From Pseudoroseicyclus_A sp041714655 (GTDB lineage: Bacteria > Pseudomonadota > Alphaproteobacteria > Rhodobacterales > Rhodobacteraceae): DNA of 64,000 nt. Where the stretch lies: positions 868,001 to 932,000 of the forward strand of contig NZ_CP168219.1 in NCBI RefSeq assembly GCF_041714655.1, given 5' to 3'. Positions within the stretch are counted from its first letter, which is position 1. Each line of letters opens with the position of its first letter. The position numbers were made by a program, and so were the translations under genes. The notes beneath the pieces are model-generated. The model saw only the letters and a program-made list of their open reading frames with translations, was not told where the DNA came from and ran no database searches. Shown in pieces: positions 16,363 through 25,351 of the stretch.

Positions 16363-17820
16363 ATGAGCTATGACCCCCAACCGCAGGCCAGCCACTACAT
16401 CGGCGGCGCCTATGTCGAAGATTCCTCGGGCACCGAGATCCCGGTGATCTATCCGGCGACCGGCGAGCGCATCGCGACGCTCCATGCCGCGACGCCGGCC
16501 ATCGTCGATCAGGCGCTCGCCGCCGCCGAGGCCGCGCAGAAGGTCTGGGCCACATGGACGCCTCGTGCCCGCGGCCGGGTCCTGACCCGCGCCGCGCAGA
16601 TCATGCGCGAGCGCAACCGCGAGCTCTCCGAGCTCGAGACCCGCGACACCGGCAAGCCGCTGCAGGAAACGCTGGTGGCCGATGCGACCTCGGGCGCCGA
16701 TGCGCTCGAGTATTTCGGCGGGCTGGCCGCCGGGCTGACCGGCGAGCATATCCAGCTCGGCGACGACTGGGTCTATACGATCCGCGAGCCGCTCGGCGTC
16801 TGCGTCGGCATCGGCGCCTGGAACTACCCCACGCAGATCGCCTGCTGGAAGACCGCCCCGGCGCTTGCCTGCGGCAATGCCATGGTCTTCAAACCGTCGG
16901 AGACGACGCCGCTTTCGGCTTTGAAGGTCGCCGAGATACTCACCGAGGCCGGCGCGCCGGCCGGGCTCTTCAACGTCGTGCAGGGCATGGGCGAGGTCGG
17001 TGCGGCGCTCGTCACCGATCCGCGGGTCGCCAAGGTTTCGCTGACCGGCTCGGCGGCGACGGGCAAGCGCGTCTATGCGGCCGCGGCGGCGGAGATGAAG
17101 CACGTGACGATGGAGCTCGGCGGCAAGTCGCCGCTGATCGTCTTCGAGGATGCCGAGATCGACAACGCCGTCTCCGGCGCGATCAACGGCAACTTCTATT
17201 CCTCCGGCCAGGTCTGCTCGAACGGCACCCGCGTCTTCGTGCATCGCAGCATCAAGGAGGCGTTCCTCGAGCGCCTGACCGAGCGCCTGAGCGGCATCGT
17301 CTACGGCGACCCGCTGGACGAGGCGACGAACTTCGGCCCCATGGTCAGCGAGCGGCAGATGCAGATCGTTCAGGGCTTCATCGAGAAGGGCGTGGCCGAG
17401 GGCGCCCGGCTCGTCGCCGGCGGCAAGCGGCTGGAGCGCGAGGGCTTCTTCCTCGAGGCCACGATCTTCGCCGACGTGACCGATGACATGACCATCGCGC
17501 GGGAAGAGATTTTCGGCCCCGTCATGTCCGTCCTCGATTTCGAGACGGAGGACGAGGCCGTGACCCGCGCCAATGCCACGGAATACGGGCTCTCCGCCGG
17601 GGTCTTCACCCGCGACATCTCCCGCGCGCACCGGGTGATCCGCTCGCTCGAGGCGGGCTCGTGCTTCATCAATTCCTACAATGACGCGCCGGTGGAGGCG
17701 CCCTTCGGCGGGGTGAAGGCCTCCGGCGTCGGCCGCGAGAACGCCCATGCGGCGCTCGAGCATTACTCGCAGCTCCGCTCCGTCTATGTCCGCATGGGCG
17801 ATGTTGAGGCGCCGTTCTGA
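16363..17820 (+). CDS. betB: Betaine-aldehyde dehydrogenase
   Basis: BetB oxidises betaine aldehyde to glycine betaine with NAD(P)+. The 485-residue ALDH has the catalytic Cys285 in GQVCSNGTRVF, the general base Glu in MELGGKSP near residue 251, the cofactor loop FTGS-like VSLTGSAATGKRV near residue 227 and the substrate-channel WNYPTQIACWKTAPAL near residue 153. The Gly-rich GSCFINSYNDAPVEAPFGGVKASGVGREN near the C-terminus is family-typical. The stop shares its last base with the betA ATG. It works directly after BetA. Confidence 0.96.
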   Translation: MSYDPQPQASHYIGGAYVEDSSGTEIPVIYPATGERIATLHAATPAIVDQALAAAEAAQKVWATWTPRARGRVLTRAAQIMRERNRELSELETRDTGKPLQETLVADATSGADALEYFGGLAAGLTGEHIQLGDDWVYTIREPLGVCVGIGAWNYPTQIACWKTAPALACGNAMVFKPSETTPLSALKVAEILTEAGAPAGLFNVVQGMGEVGAALVTDPRVAKVSLTGSAATGKRVYAAAAAEMKHVTMELGGKSPLIVFEDAEIDNAVSGAINGNFYSSGQVCSNGTRVFVHRSIKEAFLERLTERLSGIVYGDPLDEATNFGPMVSERQMQIVQGFIEKGVAEGARLVAGGKRLEREGFFLEATIFADVTDDMTIAREEIFGPVMSVLDFETEDEAVTRANATEYGLSAGVFTRDISRAHRVIRSLEAGSCFINSYNDAPVEAPFGGVKASGVGRENAHAALEHYSQLRSVYVRMGDVEAPF

Positions 17821-19490
17821 TGGCCTCTGACCGGAGCGCGGATTACGTCATCGTCGGTGCCGGCAGCGCCGGCTGTGCCATGGCCTATCGTCTGGCGGAG
17901 GCCGGCAAGCAGGTGCTCGTCATCGAGCACGGCGGCTCCGACGCCGGCCCCTTCATCCAGATGCCGGGTGCGCTCAGCTACCCGATGAACATGAAACGCT
18001 ACGACTGGGGCTACCGCTCCGAGCCCGAGCCGCATCTGGGCGGCCGCCGGCTCGCCCTGCCGCGCGGCAAGGTCATCGGCGGCTCCTCCTCGATCAACGG
18101 CATGATCTACGTCCGCGGCCATGCCCGCGACTATGACCATTGGGCGGAGGAGGGAGCGGCAGGCTGGAGCTATGCCGACGTGCTGCCCTACTTCAAGCGC
18201 ATGGAAGACTGGCATGCCGGCGGCCATGGCGGCGATGCGAGCTGGCGCGGGCAGGGCGGCCCCTTGCATGTGACGCGCGGCCAGCGCGACAACCCGCTGA
18301 CCCGCGCCTTCGTCGAGGCCGGGCGGCAGGCGGGTTATCCGGTGACGCCGGATTACAACGGCCGCCAGCAGGAGGGCTTCGGCCCCTATGACATGACCGT
18401 CTGGAAGGGGCAGCGCTTCTCCGCCGCCCGCGCCTATCTCTACCCGGCGCTCAAGCGCCCCAACTGCGAGCTGGTGCGCGCCTTCGCCCGCCGCGTCGTC
18501 ATCGAGGACGGCCGCGCCGTCGGGGTCGAGGTCGAGCGCAAGGGCAAGGTCGAGGTGATCCGCGCCGGGCGCGAGGTGATCCTCGCCGCCTCGTCGATCA
18601 ACTCGCCGAAGCTGCTCATGCTCTCCGGCATCGGGCCGGCGGCGCATCTGGCGGAGCACGGGATCGAGGTCGTGGCCGACCGGCCGGGCGTCGGGCAGAA
18701 CCTGCAGGACCATCTGGAGCTCTATATCCAGGTCGCCGCCTCGCAGCCCGTCTCCCTCGCGAAATACTGGAACCTCCTCGGCAAGGCCTATGTCGGCGCC
18801 CGCTGGCTGCTCACGCGGACGGGCCCGGGCGCCTCGAACCAGTTCGAGAGCGCCGGCTTCATCCGCTCCGCCGTCGGGGTGGAGTATCCCGACATCCAGT
18901 TCCACTTCCTGCCCATCGCCGTGCGCTACGACGGCCAGGCAAGCCCCGAGGGCCACGGCTTTCAGGCCCATGTCGGCCCGATGCGCTCGCCCTCGCGCGG
19001 GGCGGTGACGCTCCGCTCGGCCGATCCGAAGGAGGACCCGAAGGTCCTCTTCAACTACATGAGCCGCGAGGAGGACTGGCGCGACTTCCGCAGCTGCATC
19101 CGCCTGACGCGGGAGATCCTTGGGCAGGAGGCGTTCAAGCCCTTCTACAAGCACGAGATCCAGCCCGGGGCCGCGGCGCAGTCGGACGAGGAGCTGGACG
19201 CCTTCATACGCGAGCATGTGGAAAGCGCCTACCATCCCTGCGGCACGGCAAAGATGGGCGCGGCGGACGACCCGATGGCGGTCGTCGACCCGGAGGCGCG
19301 GGTGATCGGGGTGGAGGGGCTGCGGCTCGCCGACAGCTCGATCTTCCCCCGGATCACCAACGGCAACCTCAACGCCCCCTCGATCCTCGTCGGCGAGAAG
19401 GCGGCGGATCACATCCTCGGGCGGTCGCCGCTCGCCCCCTCCAACATGGAGCCCTGGATCCACCCGGACTGGCAGACCTCGCAGCGCTGA
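17820..19490 (+). CDS. betA: Choline dehydrogenase
   Basis: BetA is a membrane-associated GMC-family flavoenzyme oxidising choline to betaine aldehyde. The 556 residues begin with the FAD dinucleotide motif IVGAGSAGCAMAYRLAE, followed by GMC signature 1 (GGSSSINGMIYVRGHARDYDHW near residue 85) and signature 2 (ASSINSPKLLMLSGIGPA near residue 258). The catalytic His-Pro appears in SAYHPCGTAKMG near residue 470. It is last in betICBA. The gene ends 118 bp before a small membrane-anchored protein gene and no obvious terminator was found. Confidence 0.95.
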   Translation: MASDRSADYVIVGAGSAGCAMAYRLAEAGKQVLVIEHGGSDAGPFIQMPGALSYPMNMKRYDWGYRSEPEPHLGGRRLALPRGKVIGGSSSINGMIYVRGHARDYDHWAEEGAAGWSYADVLPYFKRMEDWHAGGHGGDASWRGQGGPLHVTRGQRDNPLTRAFVEAGRQAGYPVTPDYNGRQQEGFGPYDMTVWKGQRFSAARAYLYPALKRPNCELVRAFARRVVIEDGRAVGVEVERKGKVEVIRAGREVILAASSINSPKLLMLSGIGPAAHLAEHGIEVVADRPGVGQNLQDHLELYIQVAASQPVSLAKYWNLLGKAYVGARWLLTRTGPGASNQFESAGFIRSAVGVEYPDIQFHFLPIAVRYDGQASPEGHGFQAHVGPMRSPSRGAVTLRSADPKEDPKVLFNYMSREEDWRDFRSCIRLTREILGQEAFKPFYKHEIQPGAAAQSDEELDAFIREHVESAYHPCGTAKMGAADDPMAVVDPEARVIGVEGLRLADSSIFPRITNGNLNAPSILVGEKAADHILGRSPLAPSNMEPWIHPDWQTSQR

Positions 19491-19608
19491 CGGCCGGGCC
19501 CCTGGGGTGGGGGGCCTGCGGGGGGGGGGGAACCATGTGGCGCGCCGGAGCTTTCCTTTAGGGAAGAGGCTGCGCCCTTCCGGCGCGGCCCCGGCAGAGG
19601 AGAGACAG

Positions 19609-20043
19609 ATGGCCGAGGACAAGACCGCCCCCCACCCCAAGAGCGATGACGACATCCCGATGGGGCCCACCTCCACCGCCGCCGGCCCGGCCACCATGCC
19701 GGCCGATCTCGATCACGAGGCCGCCGACGAGGTCGATGCCGAGGTCGCGCGCGACGAGGCGCCGGAGCCCGGCACCCCCGGCTCGACGGCGGAGACTGCC
19801 GCCAGCGCCGGCGCCGCCCCGGCCGCAGCCGGCACCGCGGCCGCCGGCAGCGCCGGCTCCGCCCCCGGCCCGACCGCCCCAGACCCCACCGGCGCCGCCT
19901 CTCGCGGGCCGCTCGAAGGCGCGGCCGCCGAGCCGACGCCCGGCCCGCATGGCGAGCATGATCCCGCGCCGGGCGCCGGGCTCTACTGGGGCGGCGCGGC
20001 GCTGGCCCTCGTCGTCATCGTGGCGCTGATCGTCATCTTCTGA
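19609..20043 (+). CDS. Ala/Pro-rich protein with C-terminal membrane anchor, unknown function
   Basis: The 144-residue protein is low in complexity: an acidic first 60 residues, then an Ala/Gly/Pro/Thr-rich stretch (residues 61-115). One hydrophobic segment (YWGGAALALVVIVALIVIF) ends exactly at the C-terminus, so it would be a tail-anchored or single-span protein. The ATG at 19609 has an AGGAGAG six bases upstream; the upstream open frame lacks a site. It follows betA by 118 bp and converges with the PhyH-like gene. No family is recognised. GC-rich low-complexity reading could be spurious, but the RBS and the clean transmembrane end argue for a real gene. Confidence 0.6.
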   Translation: MAEDKTAPHPKSDDDIPMGPTSTAAGPATMPADLDHEAADEVDAEVARDEAPEPGTPGSTAETAASAGAAPAAAGTAAAGSAGSAPGPTAPDPTGAASRGPLEGAAAEPTPGPHGEHDPAPGAGLYWGGAALALVVIVALIVIF

Positions 20044-20058
20044 GGCCAACTCTGGCGC

Positions 20059-20901
20059 TCAGGGCGCTTCCCAGAGAAGCGGGAAGAGCGGATGCTCCAT
20101 CGGCGCGCGCTCGGGCAGCTCCTCCTGCAGGCCGGGGAAGGGCGGCGAGGTGCGCCAGGGCCGCGGCGCATGGCGCACATCGTCGCCCATGAAGCGCACC
20201 GAGAGCACGCGCCGCCGCCCCGACCCGGCGCCGCCCGCCGCATGGAGTGCAAGCATGTGGAACATCACCACGTCGCCCGGCTCCAGCGCCCAGCCGCGGA
20301 TGTCGAAGGCCTCCCGGTCGGCATCGACATCGGGCCGGTCGGCGAGCGTGCCCTCGGGGAACCAGCGCGCCTCATGGGTCATGAAGGTGCGGGGCATGAG
20401 CCAGGGGCCCCTATGGGTGCCGGCGACGAATTCGAGCGTCGCCTCCCGCGGTACCGGGTCGAGCGGCGCCCACATCGAGCAGGTCTGCGACCCTTCGATG
20501 TTGTAATAGGGCTGGTCCTGGTGCCACGGGGTCTTGGCGCGGGTGTTCGGCTCCTTGACCAGGAGGTGGTCGTGGTAGAGCCGCACCTGGCGCGCCTCCA
20601 TCAGCCGCCCGGCCGCGGCGGCGGCGGGGGAGGTGAAGATCACCTCGCGATAGGCGTCGATCCGCTGCCAGTTGCAGAAATCCTCGATGAAATAGCCCGG
20701 ATCGTCCGGCTGGCTGGCGACGATGGCCCGCTCGCTCGGCGCGGCCATGTTCGCCTCGATCCCCTCGCCGAGGCGGGCGAGCTCTTCGGCATTGAAGAGC
20801 CCGCGCAGGACGATGACCCCGTCCTGCTGGAAGGCCGCGACCTCCTCCGGCCCGACGAGCGCGGCGGCGCGGGCTGTCGTATCTTTCGTCGTCTCACCCA
20901 T
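20059..20901 (-). CDS. Phytanoyl-CoA dioxygenase (PhyH) family Fe(II)/2-oxoglutarate oxygenase
   Basis: The 280-residue protein has the PhyH cupin core. The iron ligands are H-x-D in PWHQDQPYYN near residue 125 and the distal His in MLALHAAGG near residue 217, and the 2-oxoglutarate-binding Arg is in RRVLSVRF a few residues later. Family members hydroxylate diverse small molecules (acyl-CoAs, ectoine, natural products), so the substrate is open. It is the last gene of the seven-gene leftward operon after the cupin protein (69-bp gap), which suggests it modifies the compound imported by the TTT transporter. Confidence 0.85.
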   Translation of the reverse strand: MGETTKDTTARAAALVGPEEVAAFQQDGVIVLRGLFNAEELARLGEGIEANMAAPSERAIVASQPDDPGYFIEDFCNWQRIDAYREVIFTSPAAAAAGRLMEARQVRLYHDHLLVKEPNTRAKTPWHQDQPYYNIEGSQTCSMWAPLDPVPREATLEFVAGTHRGPWLMPRTFMTHEARWFPEGTLADRPDVDADREAFDIRGWALEPGDVVMFHMLALHAAGGAGSGRRRVLSVRFMGDDVRHAPRPWRTSPPFPGLQEELPERAPMEHPLFPLLWEAP

Positions 20902-20970
20902 GGCGTTCCCCTTCTCCTGCCGGCCGACGCTAGCGCGCCCGGGCGGCGGAGGGGAAGGGCGCGCCTGCCC

Positions 20971-21870
20971 TCAACTCTCGGCCGGAGCCGGATAATCCGC
21001 GGCGTTGAGCACCCAGCCTTCCTTGGTCGAAAAATCGAAGCGCGGCGGGCTGAAGATGTCGACGAGGCGGTTGCCGTCGGGGTCGAGCGAGCGCGAGGTA
21101 TGGATCGTCGGCGGCGGAATGACGGCGACGGAGGGCGCGCCGCAGGTCTCGGCATCGTCGGGCCGCCATTGCGAGAGGTCGTTCGTCCAGGGCCAGCGCA
21201 GGTAATGCGTATAGGCGCCTTTGAGACAGAGCGAATATTGCTCGAAATTGTCGTGGCTGTGCGGCGACATGCGGCCCGGGTCCCGCGGCGGCGAGATGTC
21301 AAAGGCGTTGATCATGATCGTCGTGCAGCGGAAGAGGCGGCCGAAGCGGCCTTTTTCCATCGGCACATCGAGCGAGTAGGCGCGGATCGCCCAGCCGCCC
21401 GGCGGGGCGGGCCAGCGCTCGAGCGGCGGCACATTGGGGTCCCGCTCGGCATAGGCCGCGGCATTGACGCAGCGCTCCACCGCGTCCGGGTTCTCCGTCG
21501 TGATCAGGCGCACGACCACCGCGTCGCTCTGTAGCGTCACCGCGCTCGGCCCCGGCGGCACGAAGACGACCGAGGGGCCCTCGACCTCCTCCGCCGCGCC
21601 GCCCGCCTCGACCCGGATCCGCGTGGCGCGGTCGGGGAGGAGGATCGCGTATTCATCGACCTGCTCGGCCCGGGTCAGCACGAGGCCGGCCTTGCCGTCG
21701 GTGTAGCTGACGACCAGGTTCTGGCCGCGGGCATACCAGCTCTGGCTGTCGCCCTCGGTCTCTTGTGGGGGCATGTCGTAGAAGCGGGCGTATTCGGCGC
21801 TCTTGAAGCTGTCGGGCGCGGCGGCGGGCCCGCTATTCAGCGTCGCGCGCAGATCGTCCTTGGGGTACAT
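20971..21870 (-). CDS. Cupin-fold protein of unknown function
   Basis: The 299-residue protein appears to be two cupin-like halves. The second carries a metal-site pattern in RMSPHSHDNFEQYSLCLKGAY (His-x-His then Glu, near residue 206) and a later His in PPPTIHTSRS near residue 262. The first half (residues 50-130) has no obvious metal ligands. I do not recognise a named family. It sits between a thioesterase and a PhyH oxygenase in one operon, consistent with an isomerase, lyase or oxygenase step of the same pathway. The start at 21870 (MYPKDDLRATLN) is 26 bp after the thioesterase stop. Confidence 0.75.
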   Translation of the reverse strand: MYPKDDLRATLNSGPAAAPDSFKSAEYARFYDMPPQETEGDSQSWYARGQNLVVSYTDGKAGLVLTRAEQVDEYAILLPDRATRIRVEAGGAAEEVEGPSVVFVPPGPSAVTLQSDAVVVRLITTENPDAVERCVNAAAYAERDPNVPPLERWPAPPGGWAIRAYSLDVPMEKGRFGRLFRCTTIMINAFDISPPRDPGRMSPHSHDNFEQYSLCLKGAYTHYLRWPWTNDLSQWRPDDAETCGAPSVAVIPPPTIHTSRSLDPDGNRLVDIFSPPRFDFSTKEGWVLNAADYPAPAES

Positions 21871-21896
21871 GGTCAGGCTCCTGTGATGAGGCGATG

Positions 21897-22352
21897 TCAG
21901 GTGCCGGCCCTGCGGCCGACGATCTTGAAGATCCCCTGCATGGCGGCGACGGTCCGCTCGCCGACGACGAGGCGGCCGGAGGCGAAGGTCATGGACCGCG
22001 TCGCATGGGTGATCTCGGCGCGGCTCTCGACGAGTTCGCCGATGAGCGCGGCGGAGGCGTAGGAGATGTCGAGCTGGATCGTGGCGCTGAGGACCTTTCC
22101 CGGCCCGGTCTCGCCATCGGGGTTGCGATGGCGGCGGACCAGCCCGCCGAGCCCCATGTCGGCGAGGCTGGCGATGATGCCGCCGTGCATCGCGCCGTTG
22201 CCGTTGTCATGCTCTTCGGTGCAGCGCATCGCGATCTGGAAGACGCCCCCCGCATCGCGCTCCCAGACGATGCCGATGGTCGTGGGATAGCGCCCGGTCG
22301 CCTCGCGGGCGCGCCAGCCTTCGCCGCCCGGCGGATCGCTCGGGGCGCTCAT
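21897..22352 (-). CDS. PaaI-type hotdog thioesterase
   Basis: The 151-residue protein is a single hotdog domain. NGNGAMHGGIIASLADMGLGG (near residues 51-71) matches the HGG-x-x-x-x-x-x-D pattern of PaaI/YbgC-like acyl-CoA thioesterases. Its ATG overlaps the stop of the BKACE gene (ATGA), so the two are translationally coupled. In carnitine catabolism of pseudomonads a thioesterase (CdhC) acts with a DUF849 enzyme (CdhB) on 3-dehydrocarnitine. The same pairing here is suggestive, but substrate assignment is inference. Confidence 0.85.
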   Translation of the reverse strand: MSAPSDPPGGEGWRAREATGRYPTTIGIVWERDAGGVFQIAMRCTEEHDNGNGAMHGGIIASLADMGLGGLVRRHRNPDGETGPGKVLSATIQLDISYASAALIGELVESRAEITHATRSMTFASGRLVVGERTVAAMQGIFKIVGRRAGT

Positions 22353-23239
22353 GCCGCGGCGGCCGGGGCGGCGGGCAGCGAGAGGATCTCGCGGGCCTGC
22401 GCGGGCGTGGCCGGCGCGCAGCCCAGCCCCTCGATCAGGCTGACCGCGCGCGCGACGAGGGGGGCGTTGCCCTCCGCGAGGACGCCGCGCTCGAGATAGA
22501 GATTGTCCTCCAGCCCGACGCGGACATGCCCGCCGAGGATCACCGACTGGGCGACCATGGGCATCTGCCCAGGGCCGATGCCGAAGGCGCCCCAGGGCGT
22601 GCCGGCCGGCAGCATGGAGCGCATGAGCAGCATAGCTTCGGTCGTGGCCGGGGCGCCGCCGGCGATGCCGAGACAGAACTGGAAGAAGGGCGGCGAGGGG
22701 ATCGCGCCTTCGGCCACCAGGCGCAGGGCCGTGCCGATCTGGCCGACGTCGAAGACCTCGAGCTCCGGCTTCACGCCCGTCTCGGCCATGATGCGCGCCA
22801 TGGCCCGCAGATGCGCGGGCGTGTTCACCACGGCGTTCTCGCCGAGGTTGATCGTGGCCACATCGAGCGTGCAGAGCTCCGGCCGGGTCGGGGCCAGATG
22901 CTCCGTCCTCCGGCTCGGGCTTTGCGGCATGGTGCCGGGCCCGCTCTCGCCGTCGGCCGGCGGCACGCAGCGCGCGCCCATGCCGGTGGTGAGGTTGAGG
23001 AGCACCTCGGTGTTCCGCTCGCGGATGCGCTCGACCACCTCGACGTAGAGCGCCGTCTCCATCGAGCCCTCCCCCGTCTCGGGGTCGCGCACATGGATGT
23101 GGATCGACGAGGCTCCGGCCTCCGCCGCCGCCAGCGCCTCGGCCGCGATTTGCGCCGGCGTGATGGGAACGTGGGTGCTTCTGGGGCCGATGGCGCCACT
23201 TCCGGTGACGGCGCAGGTGACGATGACGGGGCGTTTCAT
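22349..23239 (-). CDS. Beta-keto acid cleavage enzyme (BKACE, DUF849)
   Basis: BKACE enzymes use acetyl-CoA to cleave beta-keto acids to acetoacetate plus a CoA ester; known substrates include 3-keto-5-aminohexanoate and dehydrocarnitine. The 296-residue protein keeps the zinc ligands His47 and His49 in SSIHIHVRDPETGEGS, the VTCAVTGSG start and the EVLLNLTTGMG strand. The late acidic zinc-ligand region is near RVGLEDNLYLERG (about residue 240). It is followed with overlap by a thioesterase and preceded by a TTT transporter. The neighbourhood next to bet genes favours a betaine-like or carnitine-like substrate, but no carnitine dehydrogenase is in the window. Confidence 0.9.
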   Translation of the reverse strand: MKRPVIVTCAVTGSGAIGPRSTHVPITPAQIAAEALAAAEAGASSIHIHVRDPETGEGSMETALYVEVVERIRERNTEVLLNLTTGMGARCVPPADGESGPGTMPQSPSRRTEHLAPTRPELCTLDVATINLGENAVVNTPAHLRAMARIMAETGVKPELEVFDVGQIGTALRLVAEGAIPSPPFFQFCLGIAGGAPATTEAMLLMRSMLPAGTPWGAFGIGPGQMPMVAQSVILGGHVRVGLEDNLYLERGVLAEGNAPLVARAVSLIEGLGCAPATPAQAREILSLPAAPAAAA

Positions 23240-23299
23240 GAGGCGGGACCTTTGGTCGGACGTGAGGGATCTGCGGGCGGCCGTGCCGCCCGCGACGGG

Positions 23300-24805
23300 T
23301 CAGGCGGCGGCGGCCTCGGCCTTCCGCTTGCGGGGCAGCAGGTAGAAGATCATCAGCCCCGACATCGCCAGGAGTGCGAGCGCGATCGGGTGGCGCAGGA
23401 CGATCGTCCAGTCGCCGCCCGAGATCCGCACCGCCTGCACGATCGAGGCCTCGAGCTGCGGCGTCAGGATGAAGGCGACGATGAAGGCGATGAACGGATA
23501 GCCGAAGGACGTCATGAGGTAGCCCCAGAACGCCGCGCCCACCATGAAGACCACGCCCATCGGCGAGCCGGTGATGAGATACATCCCCGTCGTGCAGATG
23601 ATGAGCGCGCAGGGGTAGACCACCGTGGACGGCGCCGTGACGACCTTGGCCCAGAGCCGCATGCAGACCTGCCCGACGCCGAGATTGGCGACATTGGCCA
23701 TCAGCATGGCCCCGAAGAGCCCGTAGACGAGCTGCCCCTGGTTCTCGAAGAGCAGGGGCCCGGGCTGGACGCCGTGAAGGACGAAGGCGCCGACGAGCAG
23801 GGCCGCGCCGATATTGCCCGGGATGCCGAGGGTCAGAAGCGGGATCAGGTTGGCGCCGACGACGGCGCTGTTGGCCGTCTCCGACGCCGCGATGCCGCGC
23901 GGATCGCCGGTGCCGAAAGCCTCCGGATCCTTGGCGCTCTGCTTGGTGACGGAGTACGAGATCATGCCCGCGGTCGAGGAGCCGAGGCCCGGGATCGCGC
24001 CGATGATTGTGCCGATGACGAACGCCCGGAAGGCGACGACCCGGTTGGCCAGGAGCTCCTTCAGGGTCACCGATTGCGACTTCGCCTGCAGCACCGTCAG
24101 CGTCGAGCCGCCGCTCGAGCCGCGGTTCATCTGCGCGATCTCGCGGATGATGACCGAGACGGCGAGCATCCCCAGCGCCAGGGGGCCGAGCGGGATGCCG
24201 TCGTAGAGCTCGTAGGAATTGAAGGTGAAGCGCGGCGTGCCATAGCCCGGATCGAGCCCGATGGCGCCGATCAGGAAGCCGAGGCCCACCGAGATCACGC
24301 CCTTGATGAGGGAATCGCCGACGAGGCCCGAGATGACCGTGAAGGCCAGCACCATGAGCGCGCAGATCTCGATCGGGCCCATCTTGAGCGCGACCATCGC
24401 CAGCGGCGCCGCCACGAGGATGAGAACGATATCGGAGCCGACATCGCCGAAGATCGAGTAATAGAGCGAGTATTTCATCGCCTTGCCGGCCTGCCCCTTC
24501 TTGGCCATCGGATGGCCGTCGAAGGTGGTGGCCGCCGCCTCGGCGGAGCCGGGCGTGTTCAGCAGGATCGCCGAGACGGCCCCGCCGACGGTGCCGCCCT
24601 TGCTGATGGAGATCAGGAAGGCGACGGCCGTCAGGGTGTCGAGCGAGATCGTGAAGGGGATCGCGACGGCCAGCGCCATGACGGTGCCGAGGCCGGGAAT
24701 AGCGGCGATCACCTGGCCTAGTGTCACACCCAGAAGGATGTAGAGGAAATTCGTGATCGTCAGGGCGTCGAGAAACCCCGCGAGGACGACGGAAAGGTCG
24801 GGCAT
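23300..24805 (-). CDS. Tripartite tricarboxylate transporter, large permease (TctA family)
   Basis: The 501-residue inner-membrane protein is the large TTT permease. It has multiple hydrophobic segments and the two conserved glycine/proline motifs of the family: GQVIAAIPGLGTVMALAVAIP near residue 31 and its repeat counterpart GTIIGAIPGLGSSTAGMISY near residue 265. TTSEGxPMAKKGQ-like FDGHPMAKKGQAGKAM lies near residue 95. It partners with the TctB and TctC proteins directly upstream to import a carboxylated compound. A gap of 60 bp leads to the BKACE gene. The imported substrate is not identifiable from sequence. Confidence 0.93.
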   Translation of the reverse strand: MPDLSVVLAGFLDALTITNFLYILLGVTLGQVIAAIPGLGTVMALAVAIPFTISLDTLTAVAFLISISKGGTVGGAVSAILLNTPGSAEAAATTFDGHPMAKKGQAGKAMKYSLYYSIFGDVGSDIVLILVAAPLAMVALKMGPIEICALMVLAFTVISGLVGDSLIKGVISVGLGFLIGAIGLDPGYGTPRFTFNSYELYDGIPLGPLALGMLAVSVIIREIAQMNRGSSGGSTLTVLQAKSQSVTLKELLANRVVAFRAFVIGTIIGAIPGLGSSTAGMISYSVTKQSAKDPEAFGTGDPRGIAASETANSAVVGANLIPLLTLGIPGNIGAALLVGAFVLHGVQPGPLLFENQGQLVYGLFGAMLMANVANLGVGQVCMRLWAKVVTAPSTVVYPCALIICTTGMYLITGSPMGVVFMVGAAFWGYLMTSFGYPFIAFIVAFILTPQLEASIVQAVRISGGDWTIVLRHPIALALLAMSGLMIFYLLPRKRKAEAAAA

Positions 24806-24820
24806 GTCAGGCTCTCCGGT

Positions 24821-25351
24821 TCAGGGCAGCGGGCGCTGGAGCACGATCTCGAAGAGCACCCAGACACAGACGGGCACAGCGAAGACCGCGATGGCGATCC
24901 AGAGCTTGCGGGTCTCGAAGACGACGAACATGAGCGCTGCGAGCAGCGCCATCGCGCCGACGAGGAAGCCGAAGGTCTCCATCAGCCAGACCATGCCGAG
25001 AAGCAGGGCGCCGACGAGCAGGAACCTCAGGAAGTCGCGGAGCGCGGGCAGGTTGGTGCCTGTCCGCACGAAGAGCACCTGCAGGATGCCGAAGATCACG
25101 AAGATCCACGCCCCGATCTGCGGGAAGAGCCGCGGGCTCGGGCTCTCGTAGCCCTGGTGGTCGACATTCTGGGGGATGCCGTAGACCAGCAGCCAGATGC
25201 CGGCGCAGGTCACGAGCACGCCCACGATCCGGTCGAGCGTGATCAGCCCGGAGCGGGGGGGCTCGTCGGCCCCCCCGGTCACAGGCCGGTCCGGACCGGA
25301 GGCGGTCGGCAGAACGACCGCCCGCTCCGGATCGGGCGGATTATTCGCCAT
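24821..25351 (-). CDS. Tripartite tricarboxylate transporter, small permease (TctB family)
   Basis: The small TTT membrane subunit has four hydrophobic segments, including LDRIVGVLVTCAGIWLLVYG and the YESPSPRLFPQIGAWIFVIFG segment typical of TctB, where P-x-x-FP recurs in the family. The frame is open to a GTG at 25384, but the ATG at 25351 (MANNPPDPER, 176 residues) is preferred. It overlaps the end of tctC by 11 bp, as is common for coupled transporter genes. Neither start has a strong ribosome site, so the N-terminus is uncertain. It lies 15 bp before tctA. Confidence 0.85.
   Translation of the reverse strand: MANNPPDPERAVVLPTASGPDRPVTGGADEPPRSGLITLDRIVGVLVTCAGIWLLVYGIPQNVDHQGYESPSPRLFPQIGAWIFVIFGILQVLFVRTGTNLPALRDFLRFLLVGALLLGMVWLMETFGFLVGAMALLAALMFVVFETRKLWIAIAVFAVPVCVWVLFEIVLQRPLP

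Noticed and set aside
22349..23239. Direct assignment of the BKACE as carnitine-pathway CdhB
   Set aside because: No carnitine dehydrogenase or dimethylglycine genes lie nearby, and BKACE substrates vary; only the thioesterase pairing supports it, so no gene symbol was given.
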